From: Ga0077555 sp964500805
Lineage (GTDB): Bacteria > Pseudomonadota > Alphaproteobacteria > Rhizobiales > Hyphomicrobiaceae
Assembly: GCA_964500805.1 (NCBI GenBank)
Contig: CAZCQH010000023.1
Span: 1 to 64,000, forward strand
Direction of reading: 5' to 3'
DNA length: 64,000 bases
The position numbers and the translations under genes are program-made. Shown in pieces: positions 1 to 9,315 of the stretch; position 1 is the first letter of the stretch, and the number at the start of each line of letters is the position of its first letter. The notes beneath the pieces are model-generated. The model saw only the letters and a program-made list of their open reading frames with translations, ran no database searches and was not told where the DNA came from.

Positions 1-147
1 ATCAAGCTTGCCTCGACACGGCTATGGCTCAGGCTTTATGAGTCCGCAGCCTAGTGTTGATCGAGCAATTCGATGGACGTTTAATTTCTGCTTCGCTTTT
101 CTCCCGACAGCGCACAGAGCGCGAGATCAGCATGTGGGAGAGGCGTC

Positions 148-561
148 ATGATGCGAACCGGAGTGGCGATTGGGGCCGTTTGTCTCCTCTGCGGTTGCGC
201 CACGATCACCAAAGGCACAACCCAGGTGGTCTCGGTCGACACGCCAGGCGTGCCGGGCGCCAAGTGCTTGTTGTCATCGTCGTCCATAGGGCACGTGAAC
301 ATCGTTACGCCGGCGACCGTGAACCTACAGAAGGGGTCTGAGAACGTCGCCGTTCGATGCACCAAAGAATGCTTCACGGACGGTTCGGGCATCATCGGCT
401 CGGGTACCGAGACAATGACTGCGGGCAATGTGCTTGTCGGTGGCGTGATCGGACTTGGCATTGACGCAGCCAGTGGCGCTATGAACAAGTACAATGAGCA
501 GAACCAGATCTCGATGGCGCCGATACCCGGCTGCCGGGCAAAGATCGCGAGCGCATCGTAG
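148..561 (+). CDS. Small lipoprotein of unknown function
   Basis: A 137-residue protein. It starts with two adjacent Met codons behind a GGGAGAGG ribosome-binding site. The N-terminus is a lipoprotein signal: short hydrophobic stretch MMRTGVAIGAVCLLCGC with a lipobox L-C-G-C around residue 17, so the mature protein is probably acylated at Cys17 and membrane-anchored in the periplasm. The body has three further Cys residues (in AKCLL, VRCTKEC) and a Gly-rich hydrophobic stretch near residues 95-112 (NVLVGGVIGLGIDAASGA), which recalls lipoproteins with a glycine-zipper-like segment. No enzymatic motif is visible. It lies just upstream of folA but shares no evident function with it. Confidence 0.8.
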   Translation: MMRTGVAIGAVCLLCGCATITKGTTQVVSVDTPGVPGAKCLLSSSSIGHVNIVTPATVNLQKGSENVAVRCTKECFTDGSGIIGSGTETMTAGNVLVGGVIGLGIDAASGAMNKYNEQNQISMAPIPGCRAKIASAS

Positions 562-584
562 CGCACGGGCCAAAGGACACGAGG

Positions 585-1103
585 ATCACCGACGCCGTCA
601 AAATCGCCCTCATTGTCGCCGCCGCTGAGAACGGCGTGATTGGACGCGGCGGCCAGCTGCCCTGGCGCATGCCATCAGACCTGAAGACATTTCGGCGCCT
701 CACCCTGGGCAAGCCGATCATTATGGGTCGCAAGACCTTCCAGTCAATTGGCAAGCCGCTCGACGGGCGCGACAACATCGTGGTGACGCGGGACGAGACC
801 TTTCAAGCGCCAGCGGGTGTCCGCGTTGCACGCTCACTTGACGATGCCCTTCGTATCGCCCGCATGTTCGCCAGCGGACGGGGCACCGAAGAGATCATGA
901 TCATCGGCGGTGCCGAAATTTATCGGCAGGCTTTGCCACAAGCCGACCGCATCTACCTGACGCGCATTCATGCCCGCCCCGACGGCGACGCCACCTTCCA
1001 CGACCCGAGGCCCGAGATCTGGCACATAGTCGAGCGCACGCCCATTCCGCACGACCCGCGTGACGACCATGAAGCGACGCTTCTGGTTTACGAGAGGCTT
1101 TGA
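585..1103 (+). CDS. folA: Dihydrofolate reductase, non-canonical start codon
   Basis: Reduces dihydrofolate to tetrahydrofolate with NADPH. Diagnostic DHFR signatures are visible: the N-terminal strand IALIVAAAENGVIGRGGQLPW, then LKTFRRLTLGKPIIMGRKTFQSIGKPLDGRDNIVVTR, and later IMIIGGAEIYRQALPQADRIYLTRI (the NADPH-binding GG). The first conventional in-frame start is a GTG at 636, but it would cut off the core first strand (IALIVAAAENG), which the fold needs. No ATG, GTG or TTG lies in frame upstream after the preceding stop. The best alternative is ATC at 585, seven bases behind AAAGGA (572-577), giving MTDAVKIALIVAAA. The start is therefore inferred; a local sequencing error is the main alternative. 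About 172 residues, normal for the family. Confidence 0.88.
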   Translation: MTDAVKIALIVAAAENGVIGRGGQLPWRMPSDLKTFRRLTLGKPIIMGRKTFQSIGKPLDGRDNIVVTRDETFQAPAGVRVARSLDDALRIARMFASGRGTEEIMIIGGAEIYRQALPQADRIYLTRIHARPDGDATFHDPRPEIWHIVERTPIPHDPRDDHEATLLVYERL

Positions 1104-1212
1104 TCCCTGCCTCGCCTCGGGCGCGCTTGCGATCGCCCTGCCCTCCGTGTTTCCTTGACGTCCCGACCCACCATGTCGCGATCAGAAATTTGCGCGCCAC
1201 CGGAGAACCGCC

Positions 1213-2361
1213 ATGCCCCAGAAGAAGCTCCCGGCCGTCTTCATGCGCGGTGGAACATCCAAGGCGGTAATGTTTCATGCCCGCGACTTGCCCGCCGATC
1301 GCGACGACTGGGCGCCGATCTTTCTCTCGCTGATGGGCTCGCCGGACCCGAGCCTCAGGCAGCTCGACGGCATGGGCGGCGGGGTATCGTCGCTATCGAA
1401 GGTGTGCATCATCGGTCCGCCGTCGCGCACCGACGCCGACGTCGATTACACCTTCGCGCAGATTCTGATCGACACCCCCCGCGTCGACTACGGCATCAAC
1501 TGCGGGAACATGTCGTCGGCCATTGGTCCTTTTGCCATCGATGAAGGGCTGATCCCGCGCCCTAACGGCAACAATGCCAACGTGCGCATCCACAACACCA
1601 ACACCAAGAAGATCATCGTCGCGCGCTTTCCCATGGACGGCGAAGTCGCCGCGGTCAACGGCGACATGGCGATCGATGGCGTGGCGGGAACGGGCGCGCC
1701 GATCCGACTGGAGTTCATGGCGCCCGGCGGCGCGCGCACGGGCAAGTTGCTACCGACCGGCAATGCCATCGACATGCTCGACGTTCTGGAGCTTGGCCGC
1801 ATTCCCGTCAGTATGGTCGACGCGGCCAACCCGTGCGTCATGGTCGCTGCTGAGACTGTCGGCGCCACAGCCACCGAGAAGCCCAGCGAGATCGAAGCCA
1901 ATAAACCTCTTATGCAGAAATTGGAGGCGATACGCCGCTCGGCTTCAGTCGCCATGGGGCTTGCGCCAAGCCTCGAGGCCGCCGCCAACATGAGCGCGCC
2001 GTTCATTGCCTTCGTTGCGTCGCCTCGCGAAATGACAACGCTCTCCGGCCGCACACTCTTGCCATCCGAAATGGACATCGTCGTGCGCGTGATCTCGAGT
2101 GGGCAGCCGCACCGCGCAACGCCATTGACGGGCGCCATGTGCTTTGCCGTGGCAACGCGTGTGAAGGGGACCATCGCCAGCGAAATGGCTCAAAGCTTGG
2201 CCAAGGACGCGAGCCAGATTCGCATTGCGCATCCCTCGGGCCTGATCGTCGTCGATGCCAAGGTGACAGCAAGCGCGAACGGCAGCGCACACGCGGAATA
2301 TGCCGCCGTCTATCGCACGGCGCGACGCTTGTTCGAGGGACGCGTGCTCTATCGGGGCTGA
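1213..2361 (+). CDS. PrpF-family isomerase/tautomerase
   Basis: A 382-residue member of the PrpF (DUF453) family, which has a diaminopimelate-epimerase-like fold and includes 2-methylaconitate isomerase and 4-oxalomesaconate tautomerase. Family signatures visible are the N-terminal KKLPAVFMRGGTSKAVMF, the DGMGGGVSSLSKVCII segment, the active-site-like GINCGNMSSAIGPFAI and the later NPCVMV. Members isomerise unsaturated tri- or dicarboxylic acids. The exact substrate cannot be read from sequence. Two MmgE/PrpD genes and a TcuA-like flavoprotein 7-11 kb away make tricarboxylate metabolism plausible. The stop lies 5 bases from the convergent malic enzyme stop. Confidence 0.88.
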   Translation: MPQKKLPAVFMRGGTSKAVMFHARDLPADRDDWAPIFLSLMGSPDPSLRQLDGMGGGVSSLSKVCIIGPPSRTDADVDYTFAQILIDTPRVDYGINCGNMSSAIGPFAIDEGLIPRPNGNNANVRIHNTNTKKIIVARFPMDGEVAAVNGDMAIDGVAGTGAPIRLEFMAPGGARTGKLLPTGNAIDMLDVLELGRIPVSMVDAANPCVMVAAETVGATATEKPSEIEANKPLMQKLEAIRRSASVAMGLAPSLEAAANMSAPFIAFVASPREMTTLSGRTLLPSEMDIVVRVISSGQPHRATPLTGAMCFAVATRVKGTIASEMAQSLAKDASQIRIAHPSGLIVVDAKVTASANGSAHAEYAAVYRTARRLFEGRVLYRG

Positions 2362-2366
2362 CGCAC

Positions 2367-4658
2367 TCAGCCCTGCTTCGCGGTGTGCCGCTCCACGTCG
2401 ACGATGGCGATTGCGGACATATTGAGGAGCCCTCGAACCGTGATCGAAGGTGTCACGATGTGCGCTGACGCAGCAGCGCCGAGCAGAATTGGCCCGACCG
2501 GCACGCCGCCTGAGACCACCTTCAACAAGTTGAACGCGATGTTCGCCGCATCGAGGCTCGGCGCAATCAGGAGATTGGCGGCGCTTTTCAATCGCGAGTT
2601 GGGGAAAATTTCTTCGCGTATGAACGGCGACAGCGCCGAATCCGCATGCATCTCGCCTTCGACCTCGAGGCCCGGCTGCCAGGCGCGAATGATGCCGAGA
2701 ACCTCACGCATTTTGATCGCTGAAGTCGTGTTCTCGCTGCCGAAGTTGGAATGCGACAGCAGGGCCACTTTCGGCTCGAGACCGAAGCGGCGCACTTCCT
2801 CCGCCGCTCGCAGCGTGATCTCGGCCAATAACTCGGGATCGGGATCATAGTTGACGTAGGTGTCCGCCATGAACAGCGGTCCGGTTGGCAAGATCATGGC
2901 GGAGAGCGCTGCAAAACCGCGCGCGCCCTGTTCTCTGCCGACAACTTGCGACACGTGCCGGAGCTGCGTCTGATAGCGGCCGACCGCGCCGCAGATCATT
3001 GCGTCCGCCTCGCCGCGCTTCAGCAGCAGTCCGGCAATCACTGTCGATCCGTTGCGCACCACACGGCGCGCATGTGACGGCGACACGCCCTGACGTTCCA
3101 CAAGATGGTGATACTCCTCAGCCAACTGGTTGAAGCGCGGCTCCGTTTCAGGATCACAGATCTCGAAATCCGGACCTTCTTTCATCCTGAGGGCGAGATG
3201 CGGCAGCATGCGCTTGATCGACTCGCGCCGGCCGACAAGAATTGGTTTTGCAATCCGATCCGTGACGAGCTGCTGCGCACATTGCAGCACATACGGATGG
3301 TCGCCTTCAGCGAACACGAGGCGGCGCATCCTCTGCGACGACATGCGTTTCGCTTTCTCGAACACGGGCCGCATGACAAAGCCCGAGCGGTAGATAAAAC
3401 CGGACAGCTTCTCGCGATAGGCACCGAAGTCGTCGATCGGCCGCGTCGCGACACCCGAGTCCATCGCCGCCTTTGCGACGGCAGGCGCGATTTCCGTGAT
3501 GAGCCGCGGATCGAACGGCTTGGGCAAGATGTAATCCGGCCCAAAAACGAACGTTTCGGCGCCATAGGCCGCGAGCACGATGTCCGAGGCCTCGCCTTCC
3601 GCGATGCCCGCAAGTGCGGTGACGGCTGCCTTCTTCATTTCTTCGTTGATGGTCGTTGCGCCGACGTCGAGCGCGCCACGAAAAATGAAGGGAAAGCAGA
3701 GCACGTTGTTGATCTGGTTTGGATAGTCCGTTCGTCCGGAAGCGATGACCGCATCGGACCTGACAGATTTCACCTCATCAGGACGAATTTCCGGCACCGG
3801 ATTGGCGAGAGCGAACACCAGCGGCTTTGCCGCCATCCTGGCCACCATGTCGCGCGAGACAACGCCGGCAGCGGAGAGCCCGAGGAACACATCGGCGCCG
3901 GGCAACACTTCGGCAAGCGTTCGCGCCCGCGTCTCCTGAGCATAGGGCTCCATGTGAGCGTTCATGAGCTCGTTGCGGCCGCGATAAACGACGCCCTTCA
4001 CGTCGGTGAGCCAGACGTTCTCTCGCTTCAAGCCCAGGCTAACCAGCAAGTTGACGCAGGCCAATGCCGCGGCCCCTGCGCCTGATGTGACGAGCTTCAC
4101 ATCGCCGATTTTCTTGCCGACGATCTTGAGGCCATTCAGGATACCGGCCGCAACCACAATCGCCGTTCCGTGCTGGTCGTCGTGGAAGACCGGAATCCGC
4201 ATGCGTTCCTTGAGGCGGCGCTCGATTTCGAAGCACTCCGGCGCCTTGATGTCCTCGAGATTGATGCCACCGAAGGTCGGCTCGAGCCTGACTACGGCTT
4301 CTACGAACGCCTCGATGCCCCTCTCCGCAATCTCGATGTCGTACACATCGATTCCGGCGAACTTCTTGAACAGCACCGCTTTGCCTTCCATCACAGGCTT
4401 CGCGGCCAGTGGCCCGATGTCGCCGAGGCCCAGCACCGCCGTTCCGTTCGTGACAACGCCGACCAAGTTGCCCCGGGCGGTATAGCGCGTTGCGGCCTGC
4501 GGATCCTCTGCGATTGCCTCGCACGCGTAGGCAACGCCGGGGCTGTAGGCCATCGCCAGATCGGCTTGGTTGGCGAGAGGCTTGGTCGGCTGAATGGCGA
4601 TTTTTCCGGGCGGATCGGCCTCGTGGTAGTCGAGCGCACTCCGCTTCGAATCCGGCAT
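2367..4658 (-). CDS. maeB: NADP-dependent malic enzyme with C-terminal phosphotransacetylase-like domain
   Basis: A 763-residue, two-domain MaeB-type malic enzyme, the usual length. The N-terminal half (about 1-430) holds malic enzyme motifs: YSPGVAYACEAI, VTNGTAVLGLGDIGPLAAKPVMEGKA, FHDDQHGTAIV (metal site) and TSGAGAAALACVNLL (nucleotide binding). The C-terminal half (about 430-763) resembles phosphate acetyltransferase (RRLVFAEGDHPYVLQ, PTGPLFMADTYVNYDPDPELLAEI); in this family it is regulatory rather than catalytic. It converts malate to pyruvate and CO2 with NADPH formation. The gene is divergent from the 2-oxoglutarate dehydrogenase-like gene across 257 bases and convergent with the PrpF-family gene. 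Confidence 0.95.
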   Translation of the reverse strand: MPDSKRSALDYHEADPPGKIAIQPTKPLANQADLAMAYSPGVAYACEAIAEDPQAATRYTARGNLVGVVTNGTAVLGLGDIGPLAAKPVMEGKAVLFKKFAGIDVYDIEIAERGIEAFVEAVVRLEPTFGGINLEDIKAPECFEIERRLKERMRIPVFHDDQHGTAIVVAAGILNGLKIVGKKIGDVKLVTSGAGAAALACVNLLVSLGLKRENVWLTDVKGVVYRGRNELMNAHMEPYAQETRARTLAEVLPGADVFLGLSAAGVVSRDMVARMAAKPLVFALANPVPEIRPDEVKSVRSDAVIASGRTDYPNQINNVLCFPFIFRGALDVGATTINEEMKKAAVTALAGIAEGEASDIVLAAYGAETFVFGPDYILPKPFDPRLITEIAPAVAKAAMDSGVATRPIDDFGAYREKLSGFIYRSGFVMRPVFEKAKRMSSQRMRRLVFAEGDHPYVLQCAQQLVTDRIAKPILVGRRESIKRMLPHLALRMKEGPDFEICDPETEPRFNQLAEEYHHLVERQGVSPSHARRVVRNGSTVIAGLLLKRGEADAMICGAVGRYQTQLRHVSQVVGREQGARGFAALSAMILPTGPLFMADTYVNYDPDPELLAEITLRAAEEVRRFGLEPKVALLSHSNFGSENTTSAIKMREVLGIIRAWQPGLEVEGEMHADSALSPFIREEIFPNSRLKSAANLLIAPSLDAANIAFNLLKVVSGGVPVGPILLGAAASAHIVTPSITVRGLLNMSAIAIVDVERHTAKQG

Positions 4659-4915
4659 CGCATCCCTCGTGCTGCTTCAGCGCGCCCGGTAGCTACCGCG
4701 CGGGCCTGGGAGCCATATTGGCACAAGTCGCATGTCACCAGTGCGACACGTGCACAGTCAGGCGCTCGACCGCAGCTCGTCAAGTGAGAACCAAGCCGCT
4801 GGTGTTCTATGACCGAGTCCCAAGGAAAACCTCGGACTTTTATTGCGATCCGATCCGTCAGGAGTAGAGTGCGCACCGGCTGACGGCGGAGTATTTCGCC
4901 CTGACGGGGAGTGCC

Positions 4916-7588
4916 ATGAACGAGCAATTGCGGTGGCGAGCGGGCGAACCCGGCACGGGCATCGCCGATCTGCTTTCCCAATCGGCTGATGGCGACACTT
5001 TTGTCGGCGTCGGCGATCCGGGAGCACTTGAAGCGTTCTATGCCAGCGCACCCGCACAAGCGATGCCAGGCAGGGCTCATGCAATGCGATCTTCTCCCGG
5101 CGGGGGAAGCGAGCTGGCATTGACGCAGGCCTACCGACAGCGAGGATTTCTCAAGGCAAAGCTCGATCCGCTGCATTTGCAAGCCCCAGCGCCAGTCCCG
5201 GAGCTCGACCCGCTGCACTACGGCCTCGACCGGGCACGCAGCGGGGCGCTCGTCGAGCGCCTCGAAGCCATATACTGCGACGCCATCGGGTGGGAGATCG
5301 GCCATATCCACGACATCACCAAGCGCCGGTGGCTGGAAAGCCAGGCGGAAGACACTGGCGGGACCACACCCGATGTCCCTGCGCGCCTCGCCTTGCTGTC
5401 GCTGCTCACCCGCACGACAGCGTTCGAGAACGGTCTCAATCAGCGTATCCCCGGCGGCAAGCTGTTCGGTCTCGGCGGCGCCGAGACGTTCTTGATCGCT
5501 CTTGATGTGATATTGGCGGAGAGCGTCCGGCTCGGCGTGAACGAAGCCGTCATTGGCGGCATGCACCGCGGCCGCTTCAGCATGCTGGCCAATGTTCTCG
5601 GCAAGCCATTGACCTCTCTGATCCCGGAGATTCTGGGCAAGCCCGCTGTGCCCGACGACATCAGTTGCTCATCCGATGTTTCCTATCACCTCGGATACTC
5701 GGGGAATGTCGAGATCGGCGGCCGCCGCCTCCATCTCTCAGTGTCGCCGCATCCGTCCCATCTGCAGTTGATCCCGATCATCTCGCAGGGTCGTGCGCGC
5801 GCCAAGCAGACTGCGCACGGCGCCGACGGCAAGCTGCAAGTGCTGCCACTTCTGCTGCACACCGACGCCAGCTTCGCCGGACAAGGGCTCGTCGCAGAGA
5901 TGCTGCAGCTCTCCCGCGTTCCGCCGTTCGATCTTGGCGGTACGATCCACGTCGTCATCAACAACCAGCTTGGCTTCACGACGACCCCCGAAGAGGGACG
6001 CAGCGCCCGTGCACCAACCGACATTGCCCGTCTCACCGAGACACCGGTTCTGCACGTCAACGGCGATGATCCGGAGGCGGTGTGGCGGGTTGCCCGCGTC
6101 GCAGCCCACTGGCGCGCGACCTTCGGCGAGGACATCCTGATCGATCTCGTCTGTTATCGCCGCCCGGGCCATAACGAGATTGATGAGCCGCGATTCACAC
6201 AACCCGTGATGTATCAGGCGATCGATGCGTTGCCACCCGTCGATGAGCTCTACGAGCGCGCGCTGGCTGATGCTGGCATCGATACCTCGTCGGCCTTGAT
6301 GGTCAGGGAGGAGATGGCGGCGGCGCTCAAAGCCGCGTTCGACGGCGCGAAGTCCTGGAAAGTCAACGCCGCCGACTGGTTCGAGGGCGCCTGGACTGGC
6401 CTGCGTGCCGGAACCGAAGCCGACATGCTGGCCGCGACCGCAACCGGCCTCTCGCGCGAACGCCTGACCGATATCGCCCGCATCATCACTACGCCACCGG
6501 ATGGCTTCAAGATCGAGCCAAAAGTGCAGCGCTTCCTCGACGAGCGCCGCCGCTCGATCGATACCGGCGAAGGCATCAACTGGGCGACGGGCGAGGCGAT
6601 GGCGATCGCCTCTCTACTGAATGATGGCACCGGCGTTCGTTTCGGGGGCCAGGACTCCCTCCGTGGCGCCTTTACCCAGCGGCATCTCGAGATCCACGAT
6701 CAGGCGACGGGAGCGCGACATCTGACCGTCGCGACGGCCGCCCGCAACGGCGCCAAGCCTGAGCTGCACAACACGCCGCTGATCGAGCATGCAGTGCTCT
6801 GCTACGAGTACGGCCACTCGATTGCCGATCCGAACCGGCTCGTCATTTGGGAGGCGCAGTTCGGCGAGTTCCTGAATTACGCGCAGGCCGTGTTCGACCA
6901 GTGCATCGCCTGCGGGGAGGATCGCTGGCTCCGCTCCAGCGGCCTCGTCATCCTGCTGCCGCACGGCCTCGACGGCGGCGGCCCCGACCACTCGACAGGT
7001 CGGCCGGAACGTTTGCTCGCTGCGTGTGCGGGTGCCAACCTGCAGGTGGTCAACGCCTCGACGCCGGGAAATTTCTTCCATGTACTGCGCCGTCAAATGG
7101 CGCGCGCGTTCCGCAAGCCGCTCGTGGTGCTGACGCCAAAAGCCCTGCTCCGCCACAAGGCCTGCGTGTCGAAAATCGACGAGTTCCTGACCGGCACGGG
7201 CTTCCGCGCCGTGATCCCGGACACCGCTGTCACCCAGGCGCAGCGCGTGATCCTGTGCACCGGCAAGGTGTACTACGAGCTCGCCGCCGCACGGGCCGAG
7301 CGCGGGTTGGCAAGCTCAGTGGCGCTCGTGCGCGTCGAGCAGCTGCACCCCCTCCCGGAAGCCGATATCCGGGCGGTGCTCGCCGCCTACACCGACGCTG
7401 AGCTCGTGTGGTGCGAGGAGGAGCCGGAGAACATGGGTTATTTCACGCACCTCGACCGGCGCCTCGAGCGTGCCGCGCGCCGCACCTTCCGCCGTGCCGG
7501 CCGGCCCGCCGTCGCAACGCCGGCTGTGGGCGTGAAGTACTGGCACGAAGCCGAGATCAAGGCCTATCTCGATCAAGCGTTGGGCTGA
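4916..7588 (+). CDS. Divergent, orphan 2-oxoglutarate dehydrogenase E1-like protein
   Basis: An 890-residue thiamine-diphosphate enzyme of the SucA/OGDH-E1 family; ordinary alphaproteobacterial SucA is near 980. Seen: YRQRGFLKAKLDPL, GMHRGRFSMLANVLGKP (His217), SDVSYHLGYSGNVEIGGR, GGTIHVVINNQLGFTT (Mg/ThDP region), VNGDDPEAVWRVA, and the C-terminal transketolase part LPHGLDGGGPDHSTGRPERLL with NASTPGNFFHVLRRQM. Odd points: the N-terminus before YRQRG is shortened and unlike the usual E2-contacting segment; the near-invariant YRRHGHNE reads YRRPGHNE (Pro417); ANPSHLE reads PHPSHLQ; EGQGPEHSS reads DGGGPDHST. No sucB or lpd gene lies nearby. It may be a second E1 acting on another 2-oxo acid, or a decarboxylase without E2 partner; this is inference. 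Confidence 0.85.
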   Translation: MNEQLRWRAGEPGTGIADLLSQSADGDTFVGVGDPGALEAFYASAPAQAMPGRAHAMRSSPGGGSELALTQAYRQRGFLKAKLDPLHLQAPAPVPELDPLHYGLDRARSGALVERLEAIYCDAIGWEIGHIHDITKRRWLESQAEDTGGTTPDVPARLALLSLLTRTTAFENGLNQRIPGGKLFGLGGAETFLIALDVILAESVRLGVNEAVIGGMHRGRFSMLANVLGKPLTSLIPEILGKPAVPDDISCSSDVSYHLGYSGNVEIGGRRLHLSVSPHPSHLQLIPIISQGRARAKQTAHGADGKLQVLPLLLHTDASFAGQGLVAEMLQLSRVPPFDLGGTIHVVINNQLGFTTTPEEGRSARAPTDIARLTETPVLHVNGDDPEAVWRVARVAAHWRATFGEDILIDLVCYRRPGHNEIDEPRFTQPVMYQAIDALPPVDELYERALADAGIDTSSALMVREEMAAALKAAFDGAKSWKVNAADWFEGAWTGLRAGTEADMLAATATGLSRERLTDIARIITTPPDGFKIEPKVQRFLDERRRSIDTGEGINWATGEAMAIASLLNDGTGVRFGGQDSLRGAFTQRHLEIHDQATGARHLTVATAARNGAKPELHNTPLIEHAVLCYEYGHSIADPNRLVIWEAQFGEFLNYAQAVFDQCIACGEDRWLRSSGLVILLPHGLDGGGPDHSTGRPERLLAACAGANLQVVNASTPGNFFHVLRRQMARAFRKPLVVLTPKALLRHKACVSKIDEFLTGTGFRAVIPDTAVTQAQRVILCTGKVYYELAAARAERGLASSVALVRVEQLHPLPEADIRAVLAAYTDAELVWCEEEPENMGYFTHLDRRLERAARRTFRRAGRPAVATPAVGVKYWHEAEIKAYLDQALG

Positions 7589-8043
7589 CCGTTCGGACCC
7601 CGCGTGGTTGGTCGATCCCACGGCTCGGCCGTCCGCCCACGCGCCCTCGGCGCCCCGCACCCGGCTCCGGCCGCAAGTGCCGGAGCCGGGCCTCGGGCCG
7701 GTGCCGCGCGAAGGGCCAAAGCCACATCGCAGTTTATTCACTTGTCAAAGAGCGGCCCGCAGCCGGTTGCCCGGCGCCGGGCATCCCCTGGGCGATCCCA
7801 CGAGCGCACATTGCAGCGCGCCGCGAGGCCTCCTGATGGGACGTCACGGAGTATGAGGCCGCCCTGAGGGGTGGGGATAAGTTCGGGGAGATTTCGCACG
7901 CGATGGTTAATTTCGACGACGGCAGGTCGCACGGCGCGCCATCCAACTCCTGAACTGAGCCCAGCTGCGCCGCCAGGCACCCCGGGTCGTTGTTGGTACC
8001 CGGCTTCAGGCCACGTGCTCCTGAAGTCGGGCACCTGAGCCGC
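7589..8043. other. 455-base gap without a convincing gene
   Basis: The space lies between the convergent OGDH-E1-like gene and the TRAP binding-protein gene. Short open frames here are GC-rich and overlap each other in all frames, with no recognisable protein and no good ribosome-binding site. The only clear structure is the hairpin at 7660-7690. Confidence 0.6.
7660..7690. terminator. Perfect 12-bp inverted repeat downstream of the OGDH-like gene
   Basis: The arm CCCGGCTCCGGC (7660-7671) pairs exactly with GCCGGAGCCGGG (7679-7690) around a 7-base loop. It lies about 70 bases behind the stop codon of the OGDH-E1-like gene and faces the convergent TRAP gene. No T-run follows, so it may be a bidirectional or Rho-assisted terminator or simply a stable hairpin. 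Confidence 0.5.
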
Positions 8044-9165
8044 TCACTGTTTCTCGGGGAAGTAGTGGTTGGCCTGCAGCGTGTAGGGCGGGAACATGAA
8101 CCGCTTGGCCGGCACGACCTTCGACGCGTAGGCCTTCTGCGAGCCATAGACCTTCTTGAAGAACGGGCTCTTGGCCGACTCGGCGGCCGCAACCTCGTCC
8201 CACGCCTTCAGGAAAGCCTGGTTGATCTCCGGCGGCGTGCTCAGGATCTTGACGCCGTGCTTGGTTTGCATCTCGTCGATCGCGTCGGCGTTCTGCTTCT
8301 GCCACGACGCCCACCAGCGCAGGAACGTCTCGCTCGTCGCCGACTTGATGATCTCCTGCTGCGCGGGCGGCAAGCTTGCCCAAACCTCGGTATTGATGAT
8401 CAGCTCGCCAACCGACGCGGACTCGTGCATACCCGGCGTGTAGTGGTTCTTCCAGACGGTGTGCAGCCCGAGACGCAGGTCTTCGACGCCGCCGACCCAT
8501 TCGGCACAGTCGATGGCGCCGCGCTCTGCTGCCGGAATGATTTCGCCGCCGGGCATGTTGACGACGGCCATTCCCATCTTGGCGTAGATCTCGCCGACGA
8601 TGCCGGTCTGGCGGCATTTCATGCCTTTGAAATCGGCAAGGCTTTCGATCGGCTTCTTGAACCAGCCCAGCGCTTGCGGGCTCGCCGGCATCACCGGGAA
8701 AGCGGCGACATTGAGCTTCAGCTCTTTCTGATAGAACTCGTTCCAGAGGTCGAGGCCGCCGCCGTCGTAGAGCCAGCCGACGAAGTCGATCGCATCCATG
8801 CCGACGATACCGGCCGGCGTGTTGGAGAAAAGCGTCGCGGCCTTGTTCTTGCCGATCCAGTAGTAGGAGATGCCGTGGCCGCCCTCGATGACCTTCTTGT
8901 GCGTGGCATCAAGAATTTCGAAAGCCGGCACGACTTGCCCTGCCGGCATCGGGTTCACTTTCAACGCGCCACCGGTCATCTTGTCGACGCGATCGGCGAA
9001 GAAGCGGAAGTTGTCTTGCAGCGTCAGGCTGGTCGGCCAGGTCGACTGCATTTGGAGCGTGCGCGTCTGGGGCGATTGAGCCAACGTGGGCGCAGTAAGC
9101 GTTGTCGCGAGAGCCACAGCTGCCGCGAGCGCCTTGAAAGATGGACGGATCATTCGGAGCCTCAC
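8044..9165 (-). CDS. TRAP transporter solute-binding protein (DctP family)
   Basis: A 373-residue periplasmic binding protein. A Sec signal peptide covers about residues 1-29 (hydrophobic ALAAAVALATTLTAPTLA, cleavage near AQ-S). The mature part has DctP-family features: LQMQSTWPTSLTLQDNFRFFADRVDKMTGG, IEGGHGISYYWIGKN, the long FKGMKCRQTGIVGEIYAKMGMAVVNMPGGEIIPAAERGAIDCAEWVGG (the region holding the conserved Arg that binds the substrate carboxylate). It should bind an organic acid for TRAP uptake. No DctQ or DctM permease gene lies in the window, so it must share a permease elsewhere. It is the last gene of the minus-strand MmgE/PrpD-TcuA-MmgE/PrpD group, 150 bases behind the previous gene. 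Confidence 0.9.
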   Translation of the reverse strand: MRLRMIRPSFKALAAAVALATTLTAPTLAQSPQTRTLQMQSTWPTSLTLQDNFRFFADRVDKMTGGALKVNPMPAGQVVPAFEILDATHKKVIEGGHGISYYWIGKNKAATLFSNTPAGIVGMDAIDFVGWLYDGGGLDLWNEFYQKELKLNVAAFPVMPASPQALGWFKKPIESLADFKGMKCRQTGIVGEIYAKMGMAVVNMPGGEIIPAAERGAIDCAEWVGGVEDLRLGLHTVWKNHYTPGMHESASVGELIINTEVWASLPPAQQEIIKSATSETFLRWWASWQKQNADAIDEMQTKHGVKILSTPPEINQAFLKAWDEVAAAESAKSPFFKKVYGSQKAYASKVVPAKRFMFPPYTLQANHYFPEKQ

Positions 9166-9315
9166 ATTTCTTTAGCGCCGTCACGGAGAGTGCGGCGCAG
9201 CGCCGTTGTATCGGCGAGAGGCACACGTTGTCGATCGTTCGCCCCGCTTTCGCAGGGCGAAACACAGTCAACAACTTCGGCAAAATCTACGTCAGATGAA
9301 CGAACTCACACTTGT

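Noticed and set aside
636..1103. folA starting at GTG 636
   Set aside because: It would delete the first beta strand of the DHFR fold, which is clearly encoded just upstream in frame.
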